Assembly (NCBI GenBank): GCA_028277515.1
Contig: JANQGC010000146.1
Span: 45,194 to 109,193, forward strand
Origin: Anaerolineae bacterium
Lineage (GTDB): Bacteria; Chloroflexota; Anaerolineae; Promineifilales; Promineifilaceae
Direction: 5' to 3'
DNA length: 64,000 bases
The position numbers and the translations under genes are program-made. The notes beneath the pieces were generated by a model. It made no database searches. It was not told the origin of the DNA and saw nothing but the letters and a program-made list of their open reading frames with translations. Of the stretch, positions 61,458 through 64,000 are shown in pieces (position 1 is the first letter of the stretch; every line of letters begins with the position of its first letter).

Positions 61458-62138
61458 TCAAGCGTCAACCAGCTCGACAAAAATTTGACTGGTGATGCGG
61501 GGGCCTAAAACGGCCGGTTCTCCTTGCCCCTGAACTTGAACTTGTAGCGTTTTATCAAAGGGAATGTAGGCGAGCGTTGATAAGCGGCTCTGAGGACGCA
61601 AGCCCAGGCTGTGCAGATAACGCAACAACTCAGGACTGTTGTCTTCTACGCGACGCACGATTGCTTCTTGTCCTGGTCTTAGTTCACTCATAGGAAAATC
61701 TGTAGTTGAGATGAGTTCTAAATCCTGGTTGGGTATCGGTTGGCCATGCGGATCGCGGTTTGGGTTGCCCAGGACAGCAGCCATACGGCGCTCCATGTCT
61801 TCCGAAATGACATGTTCTAACCTTTCAGCTTCATCATGTACTTCATCCCAGGAGTAACCTAAAATCTCATGCAAAAAGGTTTCCAGGAGCCGGTGATGGC
61901 GCAACAGTTCCAAAGCAGCTTGTCGACCTTCGGCGGTCAATGTGACCCCCTGATGTTTGCGATAGTCAACCAATTGAGGATCATCTTGAGCCATTTTTTG
62001 CAGCATACCGGTCACAGATGCCGGTTTGATATTGAGCTGCTGGGCTATTTGAGAGGTGGAAGCACGGTCATACCGTTCGGTCAGGTCGAATATTATCTTG
62101 AGATAATCCTGAGTGGCTACAGATAGATCAGTTAGCAT
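61458..62138 (-). CDS. DtxR/MntR-family metal-dependent repressor
   Basis: 226 residues. The N-terminal winged helix (about 1-65: QDYLKIIFDLTERYDRASTSQIAQQLNIKPASVTGMLQKM) is followed by the dimerisation and metal domain (HHRLLETFLHEILGYSWDEVHDEAERLEHVISEDMERRM). It contains the Glu/His ligands typical of MntR/SirR. A FeoA-like SH3 domain (about 150-226) ends the protein. The ATG at 62138 is preferred to a TTG at 62141. The promoter (62206-62233) carries a TTTAGG-GGAG-CCTAAA palindrome just downstream of the -10 box. It probably represses itself and perhaps the downstream metal ATPase. Confidence 0.9.
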   Translation of the reverse strand: MLTDLSVATQDYLKIIFDLTERYDRASTSQIAQQLNIKPASVTGMLQKMAQDDPQLVDYRKHQGVTLTAEGRQAALELLRHHRLLETFLHEILGYSWDEVHDEAERLEHVISEDMERRMAAVLGNPNRDPHGQPIPNQDLELISTTDFPMSELRPGQEAIVRRVEDNSPELLRYLHSLGLRPQSRLSTLAYIPFDKTLQVQVQGQGEPAVLGPRITSQIFVELVDA

Positions 62139-62177
62139 CAAAATCTCTTTCGCTTACCAAAAAGAACTAAACAGCTA

Positions 62178-62193
62178 TTTAGGGGAGCCTAAA
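62178..62193. promoter_or_regulatory. DtxR-type operator
   Basis: TTTAGG and CCTAAA flank GGAG, a palindrome close to the core of known DtxR/IdeR operators (TTAGG...CCTAA). It lies between the -10 box and the start codon of the repressor gene, a good autoregulatory position. Confidence 0.6.
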
Positions 62194-62205
62194 AATGTAT
62201 GGTTG

Positions 62206-62233
62206 ATTATACAATGGACCGGGTAAAAGTCAA
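62206..62233 (-). promoter_or_regulatory. Promoter of the DtxR-family gene
   Basis: On the reverse strand TTGACT (62228-62233) and TATAAT (62206-62211) are separated by 16 bases. They lie in the short gap after the Hsp70-like gene. Confidence 0.65.
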
Positions 62234-62240
62234 TGACCAC

Positions 62241-64000
62241 TCATCCACCCAAAAGGAACTGGCTTAATATTGTTTCAGTTGGTGCGAGTTTGATGGGGCG
62301 AATCGTCCTGGTTGAATTGTCAAGAGGATAATCAGCAAATTCAACTTCTCGCAAGTTATGAGTGGTTAAAAGGCCCACCGGGGAATAGGCTATGGCGCAT
62401 AGAGAGTGGCGCCGGGTTATGAGTGATTTCCCGGTTTTGTTTGGTCCGGGCGGGATAGGGATCTGCTCGGCGAGCAGACGCCGACCATAGCCGTCCCTGG
62501 TCAGCAGCAGCATTTCTTGCTCAGGTGCCACGATTGCTGCACTGGCGACACGGTCATTTGCGCCAGGATTGACTGCTTGAGTTCCAGATAAACGAAGGGA
62601 GCGGATAGGCCAGCGCAGGCCACGGCCATTTTCGCTGATTACCACAAACTGGTCTTCTAGCTGGGTGCCAAATAGTCCGATAGGCAATCCAGGCAATGGA
62701 TCATCTAATTTGAGCGGTACCGGCCCCTCGATATTGGATTGTAAGATGTTGACTGGAAAGGCGCGGGCAAATCCGCGTGAAGTGACAATAAGCAGACGCT
62801 CTTGCTTTTTGATTTCTGTCCATGATCCGGCAGCACATACAACTTCTTCTGCGGCCATACGATGATGATCGCCTAGTTTCATATTCATCAACTTCAAGTC
62901 AAGAAGCTGGCGCGCTGTCACCAGCAAGAAACGGTAGTGGGAGGTAAGCAGCAGGAGCTGCTCTTCTACCTGCACCAGAATGAGTTGCCGGGGCGTGAAT
63001 TCAAGATTGAATGTGGCCAGGGGAATACTGCTCGTTTGGGCAAAAATAGCGTCTGGCAGGGTGACGGCCGTCACTTCTTGCCCCGGACCAATGAATACAC
63101 CGGCCAAATCGTCGATATCCAGGGCTTCAGATCCGCCTTTTTCGGCAAGAATAATCCGTTTTTGCATCAAATCAAGGTTGGCCTGACTGACTCGTGGGCG
63201 GGAACCGCGCGCTTGAGGGGGTGGTGTTACGTCGTCCGGAGTGTAAGCTTTGGCATCAATTGTTCCGCTTGCGATTTTTTGAGCCAGGACACCAAGCCCG
63301 GCCGTGACGCTGCTGAAAGTATTCACCGATTGCACTTTTTCAGGTCCGAATGTACGGGCAAGTAGTTGGTAAAATACGGGGATTTGCGCCGATCCACCTG
63401 TGCGCACAACCGCATCAATTTGCGCAGCATCCAGGCCTGAGGCTTTTAATGTACGCAGGAGTTCGGCTTCAATGGCTATGATATCCGGCCGAATGATGCG
63501 TTCAAATTCCGTGCGTGTGACAAACTCGCGAACCTTGAATTCCGGACCGTCCAGGCGGATTTCCGCCCCCCTCTTTTCGGAGAGAACACGCTTGGCTAAT
63601 TCCACCTGGTCAAACATTTTCAAGCCATAATTGCTGGTTACGAGATTGATCAAGGCTTCGATTTGGTAGCGGTGTTGGGCGGTACGCGCTATTTCTTCCA
63701 GCACACGCCTGTTTTCTCTTGTTTGCAGCTCAATGATCGTTTGCCAATTGGAAAAGGCATCGTAGATCCAGCGAGGGGTCTGTTTGGCCTTGTGTCGCGG
63801 GCCATATAGCATACCTTCACCAAAATGTTTGGGCAGCTTCGCTCTTGTTAATTTCTGATCGAAAACATCACCGGCTACGGGGATGCCCCCGGTCGATAAT
63901 ACCTGCGCATCTCCCCCCGGATCGAGGCGCATCACCGTAATGTCCAATGTGCCACCACCAAAATCAAAGACGAGCACGTTTTGCGCTTTCGTCAGGCTCG
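62241..64000 (-). CDS. Hsp70-family ATPase fused to a GyrA-C-terminal-like propeller (5' end outside window)
   Basis: The reading frame is open to the window edge, so the N-terminal part of the ATPase domain is missing. VLVFDFGGGTLDITVMRLD is the phosphate-2 motif of Hsp70/actin-fold ATPases, and VVRTGGSAQIPVFYQLLARTFG is the adenosine motif. The ATPase domain is of the YegD-like kind without an evident substrate-binding domain. After a linker (PPPQARGSRPRVSQANLDLMQKRI) the last about 300 residues show beta-blade repeats such as LLIVTSRGFARAFPVNIL, FVVISENGRGLRWPIRSLRL and LLLTRDGYGRRLLAEQIP. These resemble the repeats of the DNA gyrase A C-terminal domain. DNA wrapping or binding is a possible role, as inference. 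Confidence 0.75.
   Translation of the reverse strand, partial: SLTKAQNVLVFDFGGGTLDITVMRLDPGGDAQVLSTGGIPVAGDVFDQKLTRAKLPKHFGEGMLYGPRHKAKQTPRWIYDAFSNWQTIIELQTRENRRVLEEIARTAQHRYQIEALINLVTSNYGLKMFDQVELAKRVLSEKRGAEIRLDGPEFKVREFVTRTEFERIIRPDIIAIEAELLRTLKASGLDAAQIDAVVRTGGSAQIPVFYQLLARTFGPEKVQSVNTFSSVTAGLGVLAQKIASGTIDAKAYTPDDVTPPPQARGSRPRVSQANLDLMQKRIILAEKGGSEALDIDDLAGVFIGPGQEVTAVTLPDAIFAQTSSIPLATFNLEFTPRQLILVQVEEQLLLLTSHYRFLLVTARQLLDLKLMNMKLGDHHRMAAEEVVCAAGSWTEIKKQERLLIVTSRGFARAFPVNILQSNIEGPVPLKLDDPLPGLPIGLFGTQLEDQFVVISENGRGLRWPIRSLRLSGTQAVNPGANDRVASAAIVAPEQEMLLLTRDGYGRRLLAEQIPIPPGPNKTGKSLITRRHSLCAIAYSPVGLLTTHNLREVEFADYPLDNSTRTIRPIKLAPTETILSQFLLGG

Overview
The window reads like a chromosomal segment of a Chloroflexota bacterium, probably of the Anaerolineae. 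This rests on protein style and content rather than on a marker tree. Pointers are an F420-type luciferase-like oxidoreductase, LysM plus lamin-tail secreted proteins, a NACHT ATPase with a C-terminal formylglycine-enzyme-like domain, small palindromic GTAGCG-type intergenic repeats, one primary sigma factor next to an activator that looks independent of sigma-54, and a strong excess of the palindrome CGGCCG. Gene density is high, both strands are used and most intergenic gaps are short. No phage, integrase, intact insertion sequence or CRISPR array is visible.

Layout. 1-4.5 kb: end of an MFS transporter, a GntR/FadR-type regulator, then a reverse-strand group with biotin carboxylase, AAC(3)-like acetyltransferase and enoyl-CoA hydratase. 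4.5-13 kb: ftsH, a degenerate AcoR-like activator, the primary sigma factor, an M19 dipeptidase, endonuclease IV, a small beta-flap protein and a LysM protein. 13-17.4 kb: glycogen synthase, 4-alpha-glucanotransferase and a thiolase lacking its catalytic cysteine, then tRNA-Arg(CCG). 17.5-33.1 kb: a structured RNA or leader region followed by a six-gene biosynthetic operon: acyl-CoA dehydrogenase, a 3030-residue KS-AT-KS-ACPx5-KR-DH megasynthase resembling PUFA synthases, a phosphopantetheinyl transferase, and the three parts of an acyl-CoA carboxylase (carboxyltransferase, biotin carboxylase, biotin carrier). This operon supplies its own extender units and its own ACP activation. All five ACPs carry Thr where Ser is expected.

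33-40.5 kb: a kinase-fold phosphotransferase, an LLM oxidoreductase with a winged-helix partner, then a NACHT-FGE protein. The last codons of the NACHT-FGE gene have the signature of a diversity-generating-retroelement variable region, and a 38-residue membrane peptide is encoded just upstream. 40.7-51 kb: secreted and envelope genes (GVYG-repeat protein, O-antigen-ligase/TPR protein, metallopeptidase coupled to a lipoprotein solute-binding protein), an aminotransferase, a DUF89/ARMT1-like protein and a TauE/SafE transporter. 51-59 kb: a MITE-like element, two adjacent STAND-like ATPases, a two-component system, two orphan antitoxin genes with a vapC stub, and threonine synthase. 59-64 kb: a CPC-type metal P-ATPase with an unusual cysteine insertion, a DtxR/MntR-type repressor with its own promoter and operator, and the C-terminal part of an Hsp70-family protein fused to a GyrA-C-terminal-like propeller.

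Calls were made by reading motifs by eye. No alignment, folding or database search was run, so family names are recognitions and not search results.
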